From Trichomonas tenax (Eukaryota > Parabasalia > Trichomonadida > Trichomonadidae), in the NCBI GenBank assembly GCA_023091735.1, contig JALKBU010000741.1, positions 1 through 26,335 of the forward strand: a stretch of DNA of 26,335 nucleotides, written 5' to 3'. Position numbers and translations under genes: made by a program. This document shows positions 8,628 through 16,884 of this stretch, piece by piece. The notes under the pieces are model-generated. The model was not told the DNA's origin. It did not search any database and saw only the letters and a list, made by a program, of their open reading frames with translations. Position 1 is the first letter of the stretch, and the number at the start of each line of letters is the position of its first letter.

Positions 8628-9587
8628 ATGAAGAGATTAAATATTTCACCACAGTGGATCGAAAAAGAAGAAGATGCGGAAGTTTTTGCGGTAAGAGTAT
8701 CGCCTGATGGACAGAATGTCGCTTCTACGTTGTCAAATGGACATATAATGCTTAAATCTGTTACAACAGGAAGAACAGCCTTTAATATCGTTCATTCGAC
8801 AAAAAATTTTGCAGTAACATCGATAAGATTCAACCCTGTCTTACCAAAAACATTTATCTCCATATCTTCTGATGGATTAATCAAAGAATGGAATTCAAAA
8901 TCGCCAAAAACAGCATGGTCATTCACAGAAGAAGAAAATCAGTTATACGCACTTGATATACACAAAGCTGGACAGATATTTGCTACTGCTGGATCAGATG
9001 CTGTCGTCAGAATTTATGATGATAAAACAAAACAATGCACTCATAAATTTTCACGCGCGAAATTCGATTATACGAGTCCAAGTGGACACAGTGATAGGAT
9101 TTATTGCGTTCACTTTTTGAATAGCGATCCAAATCTTATTGCAAGTGGTGGATGGGATAATACAGTACAAATTTGGGACCTCAGGCAACGAAACACCGTC
9201 TTAGTTATACCAAATCCACACATTTGCGGTGATTCTATCGATTCAACAAAGAATTATTTACTTGCAGGAAGCTGGAGAACTCACGATCAGCTTCAACTAT
9301 TCGATTTGCGTACTGGAAAGTGTTTGAAACAAACAAGATGGTCAACATTGAGTGATGATAATCAAGCACAGATTTATACAGTTAAATTCTTCTCTGATGG
9401 TTCCCACTTCATTGCAGGAGGTTCTGAAACTAACCAAGCTAAGATATATTCGACAGAACAATTCACATCTGTTGGATCTTCGATAACTTTCCCTGGAGGC
9501 GTGTATTCTTCTGCAATCACTAAGGATGGAAAATCTGTGGTATTTGGCCTTTCAAGCGGTCATGTACAAATGCATAATATAATGTGA
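8628..9587 (+). CDS. WD40-repeat beta-propeller protein
   Basis: A 319-residue protein made almost entirely of seven WD40-like blades. The clearest is blade 4, with GHSDRIYCVHF, then SGGWDNTVQIWDLR. Others are FAVRVSPDGQNVAS, VTSIRFNP...SSDGLIKEWN, LYALDIHKAGQIFATAGSDA, LLAGSWRTHDQLQLFDLRTG, IYTVKFFSDGSHFIAGGS and YSSAITKDGKSVVFGLSSGH. A single propeller with no other domain usually serves as an interaction platform; the specific partner cannot be inferred. The start is the ATG at 8628, just after the initiator-like element. The gene ends 139 bp from the convergent RRM gene. Confidence 0.88.
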   Translation: MKRLNISPQWIEKEEDAEVFAVRVSPDGQNVASTLSNGHIMLKSVTTGRTAFNIVHSTKNFAVTSIRFNPVLPKTFISISSDGLIKEWNSKSPKTAWSFTEEENQLYALDIHKAGQIFATAGSDAVVRIYDDKTKQCTHKFSRAKFDYTSPSGHSDRIYCVHFLNSDPNLIASGGWDNTVQIWDLRQRNTVLVIPNPHICGDSIDSTKNYLLAGSWRTHDQLQLFDLRTGKCLKQTRWSTLSDDNQAQIYTVKFFSDGSHFIAGGSETNQAKIYSTEQFTSVGSSITFPGGVYSSAITKDGKSVVFGLSSGHVQMHNIM

Positions 9588-9726
9588 TAATTTGTTTCAC
9601 ATGTAATTATTGTAGTTATTTATGATATATTGATTTGTGTTCGTAGTAAACTTGTTTATTTATAGATCTCGAACTTTCTATCCTAAAACATCTAAAAAAT
9701 TATATTAAATAATAAAAATTATACAA

Positions 9727-10731
9727 TTAGTCTTCCTCTTCCATGCTATTGCTATCTTCCGGCTGTTCGTAGTTATTCTGATCTTCCTCGTGGTTCTGAG
9801 AGTCCTCATCTCTGTTCATGAAGGCAGCTCTTTCTGTCAATGAAAGTGAGCGGCAGCAAGAGATTGTGTGCCCATAAATAACGCGGCCATTTAAGCCTAA
9901 AACTGCACGGACAGCAGATTCATGGTCAATCATTCTAGCGAAGCCAGAACGCTTTTCAGGGACAATTCTAGCAGAGACAACTGTGCCATATTCTTGGAAT
10001 AATCTAAGAAGGTCAAGAAGAGTGTTAATACTGTCAGGAAGATTCTTGATGAATATATTTGTAAATGTTGGATCGATAGAAATGTTTTCTTCTGTTGCCT
10101 TGTTTGGTTGGCGGCTTGTGCGATTAACAAATTTCTCAATTGTGATAGCTTTTCCATTGATTGTTGAATCTGCGAGTTCTTTCATAGCACGGTCACCATC
10201 AGCTGGGTTGGCAAACTGTACGTAAGCGTATCCACGTGGTTTTCCATTCAAGCAAGGAATCTTACACGAAATTACTTCTCCGAAATGTGAGAAAAGCTCG
10301 TGAAGTTGAGGTGCTTCGATAGACTCATCAATTCCACGAACGAAGAGGTTACCTTCACCTGAACCAATCCTCGACATAATGCCGTGATTTGTTAATGTAA
10401 TAACGATTGATTCACCGTTGAGCTTTGTGTAGTTGAAATCTCTAACGGCCTTTTCAGCCTCCTCTCTGTCAGCAAACTCGACGAAGCAGTATGAACCAGT
10501 TGGCTTGTTTTTCAGGAAAACATTGATAACTGTGCCGCATTCTGAGAACAATGTCCTAATAAATTCCACAGTGGCGCCCATTGGAAGGTTTGAGACGTGA
10601 ATAGCATTGTCTTTTGGCTGCTTCAATGGCGTACGTGGCGGTAAGGGCATCATTTTTTCTTTTTTTGTGTTTGTAAATCCTTCAGCGGTTATAGAAAAAA
10701 TGCGAAATCTTTCTTTTTTGAATTTCGCCAT
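9727..10731 (-). CDS. PABP-like RNA-binding protein with three RRMs
   Basis: A 334-residue protein with three RRM domains. RNP2/RNP1 motifs are IHVSNL (44-49)/GSYCFVEF (79-86), LFVRGI (129-134)/RGYAYVQF (166-173) and IFIKNL (226-231)/SGFARMID (262-269, weak). The linkers follow cytoplasmic poly(A)-binding protein closely: SGEGNLFVRGID between RRM1 and RRM2, FTNIFIKNLP entering RRM3, and LTERAAFMN after it. Family members bind poly(A) tails and support translation and mRNA stability. Typical PABPs have four RRMs and a C-terminal MLLE domain. Here RRM4 and MLLE are absent, replaced by an acidic Gln/Asn tail. A start at Met27 or Met28 is possible, but Met1 is the first ATG. A motif array lies 86-175 bp upstream. 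Confidence 0.85.
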   Translation of the reverse strand: MAKFKKERFRIFSITAEGFTNTKKEKMMPLPPRTPLKQPKDNAIHVSNLPMGATVEFIRTLFSECGTVINVFLKNKPTGSYCFVEFADREEAEKAVRDFNYTKLNGESIVITLTNHGIMSRIGSGEGNLFVRGIDESIEAPQLHELFSHFGEVISCKIPCLNGKPRGYAYVQFANPADGDRAMKELADSTINGKAITIEKFVNRTSRQPNKATEENISIDPTFTNIFIKNLPDSINTLLDLLRLFQEYGTVVSARIVPEKRSGFARMIDHESAVRAVLGLNGRVIYGHTISCCRSLSLTERAAFMNRDEDSQNHEEDQNNYEQPEDSNSMEEED

Positions 10732-11121
10732 TGATTTATGTTTGTTTGCTTATTTGGACTCCATTCTCTCAAAATTTTTATTCTCATCCTGACATACATT
10801 TTTCTTTACACGAAAGTTACATGTCAAATTACTTTTACACAGCATATCTCTAATTTACATGTCAAATATTATTTACTTGTCATATAATATAATTTACATG
10901 TCAACATATTTTTGTTCCTCCAGAACTCGATATCTGCTTTACAAAAATCTTTCTAAACTATGTTATTAAATTTTAAACAGCTATTAAATGCTAATAAATG
11001 ATTTGCTAACCAAAATTTTTGTTTGGTTCAATGTTATTCTATGTATGAAGGATTTTTCCTATAAAATTATAATCATCAGGATTTTAATAAATAGTATTTT
11101 ATTATACAAACAAACATTATA
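10732..11121. other. Intergenic region with motif array
   Basis: The 390-bp gap between two minus-strand genes. It holds the motif array at 10817-10906 and otherwise only AT-rich sequence including the 3' end of the CARMIL-like gene. Confidence 0.6.
10817..10906. promoter_or_regulatory. Array of four TTTACATGTCA-type motifs
   Basis: Copies are GTTACATGTCAAAT (from 10816), TTTACATGTCAAAT (10854), TTTACTTGTCATAT (10872) and TTTACATGTCAACA (10893). All lie in the same orientation on the plus strand, spaced 37, 18 and 21 bp. The array sits 86-175 bp upstream of the PABP-like gene, whose sense strand reads the motif as TGACATGTAAA. The repetition, shared orientation and promoter-side position suggest a transcription-factor site cluster. 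Confidence 0.55.
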
Positions 11122-13635
11122 TTAAAACTTTTGGACTTGATCAAGAAGATCATCGATTTGATTCTTTTTCTCAGCAGTGTGGAAAATCTTCTTGAAAACG
11201 TCGTCGAATGTGTTAGGAATGGGGAATACCCATTGATTGTTTTCATGAGATGCACTTGACTTCTTAAGCTTTTTAACTTTTTTCTTCTTTTTAGACACTT
11301 CAGATAACTTGACACTACTCTCTGCTGCTGTGTTCTCATTTGCCGTTGAAGACGCCGTCGAAGCTTTGGTGAGTTTCTTGCGTTTCTTGCCACCACTGGC
11401 GCTGCTTTGCTTCTGGGATCCACTCATCTGGCTGTGCTCTGTTGATTCATCAGATTGTGGCGGCGGAAGTGCGATTTTCTTTTTCATTATCCTTCGCCTT
11501 TTCTTTTTCGCTGGCTGCTGTTCATCTTTAGCTGGTTCAGTAGATTCCAGTGTCATCAGATTTTCCTCTGATTTAGATCTTTTAGACTTCTTAGGCAGAT
11601 TATTGTTGGATTCAATTGGAACAAGTCTTAATCCATCTTCTGCGACTTCTATTGTCAGTTCTGTTCTTGTTGCATCGCCTTCTGATGTGTTGGCCATATC
11701 AACAGTTCTTATGCCATCTGGAGACGACTGCGTTGGCTTCAAGAAGCGTGGAAATAGCGGTTGCCCATCATCTCTGTATATTTCGAAAGGAAGTTCGAAT
11801 GGACTAACTTCTTCATTCAATGTTGGCTGTGGGTGCTTAAATAGACTTGTGACGCGGTAAAGCTCGGAGTCTGATATAAGACCATTAGCACGCAGGTGCT
11901 TAAGGTCTTTGTAAGGAAAACTGACTGCAATGCTTCTTTTGTTTCCTGCAGCTTTCCAGCAGAAATCAAAGAGGGATTTTGGATTTCTTGGGAGAGCTCC
12001 ATCGATGTTGAGGAATGCAATAGGTGTATCAGCAGTTAATAGATTACGAGCATCAACAATACCTCGATCGCGACAACAAGAATCAGATAAATCAACATAT
12101 TCAAGTGTTTTACATTGCTGCAATGCTCTTAAAATCGAGCAAATATTTGCACCCATGTACTTTTCAGCTGTTCCTCTTATTACTAATGATCTCAGCATTG
12201 ATGTTGCAATGATTGGTTCAAGGTGTTTAACCATATCGCCATCTGTTTCGGCAAAACAGCCGCTGAGTGAAAGGTAATCAATCTGTGGGTTCTTAGCGAG
12301 GAAATTGAAGAATCGTGACGTTATTGGATTCTCATCCCATATGAGGGAGCTAAGACGCTTTATTTCTAATGGACGCAAAGCATTGAACAGTCGCTGCCAT
12401 TCTGATGGAGATGCGTTTGCTCGTGAAATATCGAGTCTTATTGTGTTGGTGAAAAGTGATGAAAGAGAGTTAAAGAGAAAAACTAAACTATTGTCTTCCC
12501 ATGCAACATCATGCATCTGGAGGCAAGTAACAGACTGTGGGCGTGCTGGAAGAGACTGCCCATGATAAGTGAATTTGTTTCCATTGACATTAACGAGTCT
12601 TAAGTTTTCTAATTTTGCGTTACTCAATGCTTTGAAAATCTCAATGATATCCAACTGACAATACGCGAACGATAGTGCCTCAATATAGCTGAGGCTGTTT
12701 ATGACTACGCTGACATCGATATCTGGCATTCCTTCAAGTTCAAGAACTGTTAACTGCTTTCCAACAATTGGCAAGAAAATGTTGTAAAAACATGGATAAA
12801 TGCTTTTGTTGATTGCACTCTTTAATAACACAGAGCATATATACTTGTCTGTCATACATTTAGCGAGAGATCTGAGGTTTGTTTCGTTTAATGATGTCTT
12901 TGAAAAAGTCAATCCATGCAGTGGAATGTCTTTGTTTCGAGAAAGGTGACGAAGAAAAGAGTCATAGTGCTTTGTTATCGGTCCTTCTACTTCTATAGAT
13001 TCGAGAAAACTACTTTCACACACTAATGTTGATAACAAATCAAAAACATCGACTTTGTCTGTGCTATATGTCTGGATTGTAGTGATTGTAGGACATAAAG
13101 GCAATATATCGAAAAACACTTGCATTGCCTCAAGCTGGTTATCAAATTTCGAAAAATCGACACAATCAATCGAATAAGTAAGTATTTCTGATATCAAATC
13201 GAAAGTTTGCTTTGAAATTGGCGAGTTGTTCAGTTTTGCACGCTCCGTTAGCCTTAGCATTGCAGAGATTGGAGTTGGAGCGGGACGATCTTCAGGAGAT
13301 TCGAAATAACCGAACGAGATTAGTTCTGTAGGACGTAAAATACGCGGAAGTATATCGAGTAGTATGCTCTGTATCTGTGGCGTTTTTTCAGTTTCAAAAT
13401 AAACTCTAAAATTTCCGAATAAAAGATCGATTGTATCCTCAGTTACCTGCATCTTAGAGACTTTGAACCATGAGTATGACACGAGAGGCAAATTATCTTG
13501 TTTATTGCAATAAGTGAGTCTTGAGTTCGAAATGAGAAGATATTTTTCGGTTTTAGCGATGAGGTCGAGGACAGGTGTAGCAAGACGCGGAATTTCGCCT
13601 CTGCTTCGTGCCCCAGAAAATAAAATTTCTTCCAT
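11122..13635 (-). CDS. CARMIL-like leucine-rich repeat protein
   Basis: An 837-residue protein. Residues about 20-115 resemble a divergent PH domain (KTEKYLLISNSRL, then FRVYFETEKTPQIQSIL). From about 150 to 560 there are leucine-rich repeats of ribonuclease-inhibitor type (LTVLELEGMPDIDVSVV, LENLRLVNVNG, IDYLSLSGC, LEYVDLSDSCC). From about 640 the protein is Ser/Lys-rich and disordered with several lysine clusters (KKSKRSK, KKKRRR, KKRKK, KKKKKVKK), ending in a short helical segment. PH plus LRR is the architecture of CARMIL proteins, which regulate actin capping protein at membranes. The capping-protein interaction motif is not evident, and the basic tail could instead target the nucleus or acidic membranes. 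Confidence 0.68.
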   Translation of the reverse strand: MEEILFSGARSRGEIPRLATPVLDLIAKTEKYLLISNSRLTYCNKQDNLPLVSYSWFKVSKMQVTEDTIDLLFGNFRVYFETEKTPQIQSILLDILPRILRPTELISFGYFESPEDRPAPTPISAMLRLTERAKLNNSPISKQTFDLISEILTYSIDCVDFSKFDNQLEAMQVFFDILPLCPTITTIQTYSTDKVDVFDLLSTLVCESSFLESIEVEGPITKHYDSFLRHLSRNKDIPLHGLTFSKTSLNETNLRSLAKCMTDKYICSVLLKSAINKSIYPCFYNIFLPIVGKQLTVLELEGMPDIDVSVVINSLSYIEALSFAYCQLDIIEIFKALSNAKLENLRLVNVNGNKFTYHGQSLPARPQSVTCLQMHDVAWEDNSLVFLFNSLSSLFTNTIRLDISRANASPSEWQRLFNALRPLEIKRLSSLIWDENPITSRFFNFLAKNPQIDYLSLSGCFAETDGDMVKHLEPIIATSMLRSLVIRGTAEKYMGANICSILRALQQCKTLEYVDLSDSCCRDRGIVDARNLLTADTPIAFLNIDGALPRNPKSLFDFCWKAAGNKRSIAVSFPYKDLKHLRANGLISDSELYRVTSLFKHPQPTLNEEVSPFELPFEIYRDDGQPLFPRFLKPTQSSPDGIRTVDMANTSEGDATRTELTIEVAEDGLRLVPIESNNNLPKKSKRSKSEENLMTLESTEPAKDEQQPAKKKRRRIMKKKIALPPPQSDESTEHSQMSGSQKQSSASGGKKRKKLTKASTASSTANENTAAESSVKLSEVSKKKKKVKKLKKSSASHENNQWVFPIPNTFDDVFKKIFHTAEKKNQIDDLLDQVQKF

Positions 13636-13661
13636 GCCAAAAATTTTAGCGGAAGCCGTTT

Positions 13662-13669
13662 TAAAATGA
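13662..13669 (-). promoter_or_regulatory. Initiator-like element
   Basis: TCATTTTA on the minus strand, about 27 bp before the ATG at 13635, a good Inr match. An AACGGCTTCCGC stretch lies between it and the start codon. Confidence 0.45.
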
Positions 13670-13807
13670 TTTACACGACAATGACGTTTTTACTTGACAA
13701 ATACAATGATTTTACATGTCAAAATCAGAATAGACTTTACTTGTCAAATAAACAATACTTTACATGACACATTTTTGGTAGTCAAAAGAATTGTTTACAT
13801 GTCAAAA
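13670..13807. promoter_or_regulatory. Array of six TTTACATGTCA-type motifs
   Basis: Copies start at 13670 (TTTACACGACAAT), 13689 (TTTACTTGACAAAT), 13711 (TTTACATGTCAAAA), 13736 (TTTACTTGTCAAAT), 13759 (TTTACATGACACAT) and 13794 (TTTACATGTCAAAA). All share one orientation, spaced roughly 19-35 bp. The array begins one base upstream of the initiator-like element of the CARMIL-like gene. The fixed outer bases (TTTAC....CA) with variable middle bases look like a binding-site family rather than simple AT drift. Confidence 0.6.
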
Positions 13808-14066
13808 CAAATTTAATTTAAAATCAGAGTCTCTCTTTGGGATTTTAAGCTTTTCAAGAGTTGATGAATTTAGTTTGCGAGGATTGATAGATTTTTCAAG
13901 ATTTATTATTATGGATATTTTTTCAAAATTGATTTCATTTTATCTAGTATAAACACAAATTATATATAACAAAAACAAGCTGTTTCAAGATGAAGAAGTA
14001 AATGAAATTTGAAAATAAAATATGAAAGATAAGATGTATGCGAAATTTGCAATATTTGCCAAAAAA

Positions 14067-14606
14067 TTAAACGTTGCCATCACGCTCGATGTTGATTCTT
14101 GTTTGTTCTGTGTATTGATCGTACGCACGTGCGAGTTTTCTGTTAAATCTTCTGTTATTGTCATTAATGAAGTCAACAGCTGTTCTACCGCTGATGTCGT
14201 AATCTCTTGCTCTTTCGTTTCTGGCTTTCGATTTCTCTTGTTTCTTAATAAGCTCTTTCTGAAGCCTGTCGCCCGCCTCTGGCTTGACATAGTCCGAATC
14301 TGCTTTGATGCCTTTTTGTTTCCTGGTTTGGTAATCTTTGTAAAGATTTGCTGGTAATTTATTAATAGCTTTGAGATACTTGTTGACGTCTCTGTCCTTG
14401 ACGTGATCTTCGGAGGAGGGTCCAAAAGCGTGAGCTTTGCTCAGCTGCGACAAAGGAACATCATATTGATTTGTTGGTGTTAATCTCGTTTGTTTCAGAC
14501 CATAAGAATTTGATATTTCATCAATGCACGCGTTGTTGTTGTCTTGGAGTGTCTTATTTAATCTCATTTCCATTTCGAAGAATCTTTGTTCAAAATCTGA
14601 CTCCAT
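14067..14606 (-). CDS. SYF2: SYF2 splicing factor (NTC component)
   Basis: A 179-residue protein. Residues about 85-179 match the SYF2 family: KAINKLPANLY, then YVKPEAGDRLQKELIKKQEK, DYDISGRTAVDFINDNN and RRFNRKLARAYDQYT, ending NIERDGNV. The FIN..N..FN.K..R.Y..YT core and the N.ER end are the conserved hallmarks. SYF2 is a small subunit of the Prp19/NineTeen complex that joins the spliceosome around activation. It is notable in a lineage with few introns. The N-terminal helix (EQRFFEMEMRLNK) also fits. The start is the only plausible ATG, 40 bp from the divergent karyopherin gene. Confidence 0.9.
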   Translation of the reverse strand: MESDFEQRFFEMEMRLNKTLQDNNNACIDEISNSYGLKQTRLTPTNQYDVPLSQLSKAHAFGPSSEDHVKDRDVNKYLKAINKLPANLYKDYQTRKQKGIKADSDYVKPEAGDRLQKELIKKQEKSKARNERARDYDISGRTAVDFINDNNRRFNRKLARAYDQYTEQTRINIERDGNV

Positions 14607-14631
14607 TTTATGTCACGTTTAAAAATCTCTG

Positions 14632-14639
14632 TCACTTTT
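14632..14639 (+). promoter_or_regulatory. Initiator-like element
   Basis: TCACTTTT seven bases before the karyopherin ATG at 14647, a good Inr match. The whole divergent intergenic gap is only 40 bp (14607-14646), so the SYF2 promoter must overlap it or lie in coding DNA. Confidence 0.5.
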
Positions 14640-14646
14640 TTAAATC

Positions 14647-16815
14647 ATGGATGAATTTGTTTGTGTGAAAAACCTTTTAGAAATGATATCAACTGAACAT
14701 GTACATGAAGCTACTGCTCAGATGGATGAATTGATCATTCAAAAGTCATCTGTTTCCGCATGCGAAATCATTTTAAACATTATTTTCTCAAAGGAATCAA
14801 TTAATCTTAGAAAACACGCTTTGTTCTATCTGCAGTACATCTTTAGAATGCGATGGGCACTTGTTGATCCAAATCTAAGAAATTTCATTAAACAAGCTTA
14901 TATTGAACGGATACAACAAAATTCTATTGCAGAAATTATGATTGATATACCAGAATTTACTAAATCTTTAATCAGTGCTTCAATTAAAAACGAATCTTGG
15001 CCGGAATTTTTCGAAATCGTCACCGGATTCCTTTCAACCGATGAACTACTCGAAAAAGGCCTTATTTTCTGTATGTCATACGTTTCAATTGATTTAAACG
15101 AAGAATTCATTGCATTCATCTTAAATTTCCTTTTCTCAGTTAATTATGAAAGATCAACAGTGACAACACTCGCAATTGACTTATACTCAGACTTGCTAGA
15201 AAAGAATGATGGCACAGCGCTTGAAAGAGTCGCTGAATATTACAAATTTGTTAAATCAAAACTTTCAACATTAACAAACGTAGAAATGTTAAGTGTGCTT
15301 CGTTTCTTCATTGTATATACTGCAAAAATGCCAGAAAATTCATCAGAAATAGCAGAATATGTTTATAATCAACTTTACAGTGCAGAATATCCAAAATTCA
15401 CTCCAGAATTCAAATGTAAGTTATTGAACATATACAGTAATCTCATTGATGTTCAAGAATTAGTTCCACACATCCTTAATTTCGGTGATTTTCTTGTTAA
15501 TATTGCTTTCATTGAATTTAATGTCACACCTGAAATGTTTGAAGACGATCCAGCGAATTTCGTGAATTCTGTTCACGAAATAGGAGATCCATTCGATACA
15601 TCAAAGCTCGCTGTTGAATCAATCATCAAGAAAGTCACAAAATCAATTTTATCACCTGAAGATACAAAATATTTATATACTTCACTTTGGGCAACACTTT
15701 CATTACCAGAAGAATCATATAACTTGTTCAAAGTTCTCCAAATACTTTCTTTCATTCCGCCAGCAGCTGTTGATGCTGAGTTTTACTCAACAATATTCGA
15801 AAACTATGCACAAGATGGTGATTTTATTGTTAGAGCATCCATTTACATGTTTTTCTCGCAATCTGCTGAAATTCAAGTTCCAACTGAATATGCAATGCAA
15901 ATGTATCAAGCAATGATTGGAGATGAATCAAGACTTGTTCAATACTATGCAGCTGTTTGCTGTTCTCGTTATCTATTCAAGACTGAGCAATTCAAGAATT
16001 CGATTGATTTCGAGAACTTCGTTTCTTTGTTCAATCATTTGACTGAATTCGGCCAACAATTTGGCAGCCAGGATATATTATCATCGCTGTATTATATGGT
16101 TGAATCATGCAACATGAATCCACAAATTCCATGCAATATTATTGAAATTGCACACCAATTTTTAGATACTGTTGATGTCAATCGTTTCTCTGTAAACGAA
16201 AGTCTTCCATTGTTCTCTTTGAAGACAATTATCAAAGCATCAGCAAAATTCGAGGGTGAAGAAGATATTGAGCGTATGCATGACCTTGCTAGAAAGTTGT
16301 TGATTCTTGCAAATGGTTTTGCAAATAACAATGATTCATTGATGTCAGATCTTCTTTTCGAAGCATTCGCCGACATTATTTTCTATGTTAATTACTCCAA
16401 TGTGTTCTGGGATATGATTGATGAGATTCTCGAGGTCGGTAACAATGAAGAAACATATGGTTATGTTTCAAAGATTTTAGAGGTGATGATCTTCAAAGAC
16501 CAAAACTTTGCAAATTATGAAGCAAAAGAAAAAGTTTATGCATTCATAACATCATTGATGAACGAGTCCGCGTTGCAGGAATTGGCTCCAGTCATAACAG
16601 CATTCATTATGAGAGTTCCTGGTGTATTAAATGCTACTGAAATTGCAACAGTTATTGTTTCAAATGAGATCGAAGTTGATTCTAATTTCATCAAAGCTCT
16701 TTCACAGCAAATCGAAGATGAAGAACTCAAAAACGCGCTTATGGAGAGCGCATTAATGGGGCTTGGTGATGGCGAAGATGATGACGATGATGAGCATAGA
16801 TGCAAATGGTTTTAG
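14647..16815 (+). CDS. Importin-beta-type karyopherin (HEAT-repeat)
   Basis: A 722-residue, all-helical protein. Residues about 20-68 resemble the importin-beta N-terminal domain: repeated helices with LRKHALFYLQYIFRMRW, the pattern of LR..A..YL...I...W where RanGTP binds in this family. The rest is a run of paired amphipathic helices typical of HEAT repeats. It ends in an acidic segment (GDGEDDDDDEH). Members carry cargo through nuclear pores under Ran control. It is shorter than the usual 850-1100 residues, and I cannot say whether it is an importin or an exportin. The gene converges with the BTB/coiled-coil gene across 69 bp. Confidence 0.72.
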   Translation: MDEFVCVKNLLEMISTEHVHEATAQMDELIIQKSSVSACEIILNIIFSKESINLRKHALFYLQYIFRMRWALVDPNLRNFIKQAYIERIQQNSIAEIMIDIPEFTKSLISASIKNESWPEFFEIVTGFLSTDELLEKGLIFCMSYVSIDLNEEFIAFILNFLFSVNYERSTVTTLAIDLYSDLLEKNDGTALERVAEYYKFVKSKLSTLTNVEMLSVLRFFIVYTAKMPENSSEIAEYVYNQLYSAEYPKFTPEFKCKLLNIYSNLIDVQELVPHILNFGDFLVNIAFIEFNVTPEMFEDDPANFVNSVHEIGDPFDTSKLAVESIIKKVTKSILSPEDTKYLYTSLWATLSLPEESYNLFKVLQILSFIPPAAVDAEFYSTIFENYAQDGDFIVRASIYMFFSQSAEIQVPTEYAMQMYQAMIGDESRLVQYYAAVCCSRYLFKTEQFKNSIDFENFVSLFNHLTEFGQQFGSQDILSSLYYMVESCNMNPQIPCNIIEIAHQFLDTVDVNRFSVNESLPLFSLKTIIKASAKFEGEEDIERMHDLARKLLILANGFANNNDSLMSDLLFEAFADIIFYVNYSNVFWDMIDEILEVGNNEETYGYVSKILEVMIFKDQNFANYEAKEKVYAFITSLMNESALQELAPVITAFIMRVPGVLNATEIATVIVSNEIEVDSNFIKALSQQIEDEELKNALMESALMGLGDGEDDDDDEHRCKWF

Positions 16816-16884
16816 AGAGTTTTATTGTAATAATAGAGAATAAAGTTTAAATTTTTATAAAAACCAAACCAATAATTAAAATTT

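Larger units (their letters stand above)
13636..14066. other. Intergenic region with motif array
   Basis: The 431-bp gap between the CARMIL-like gene and SYF2, both on the minus strand. It contains the initiator-like element at 13662 and the six-copy motif array at 13670-13807. The remainder is AT-rich with the SYF2 3' end. Confidence 0.6.

Noticed and set aside
11309..11860. 183-codon plus-strand ORF inside the CARMIL-like gene.
   Set aside because: It is antisense to the lysine/serine-rich tail; its Phe/Ser/Leu-rich product is a complement artefact.
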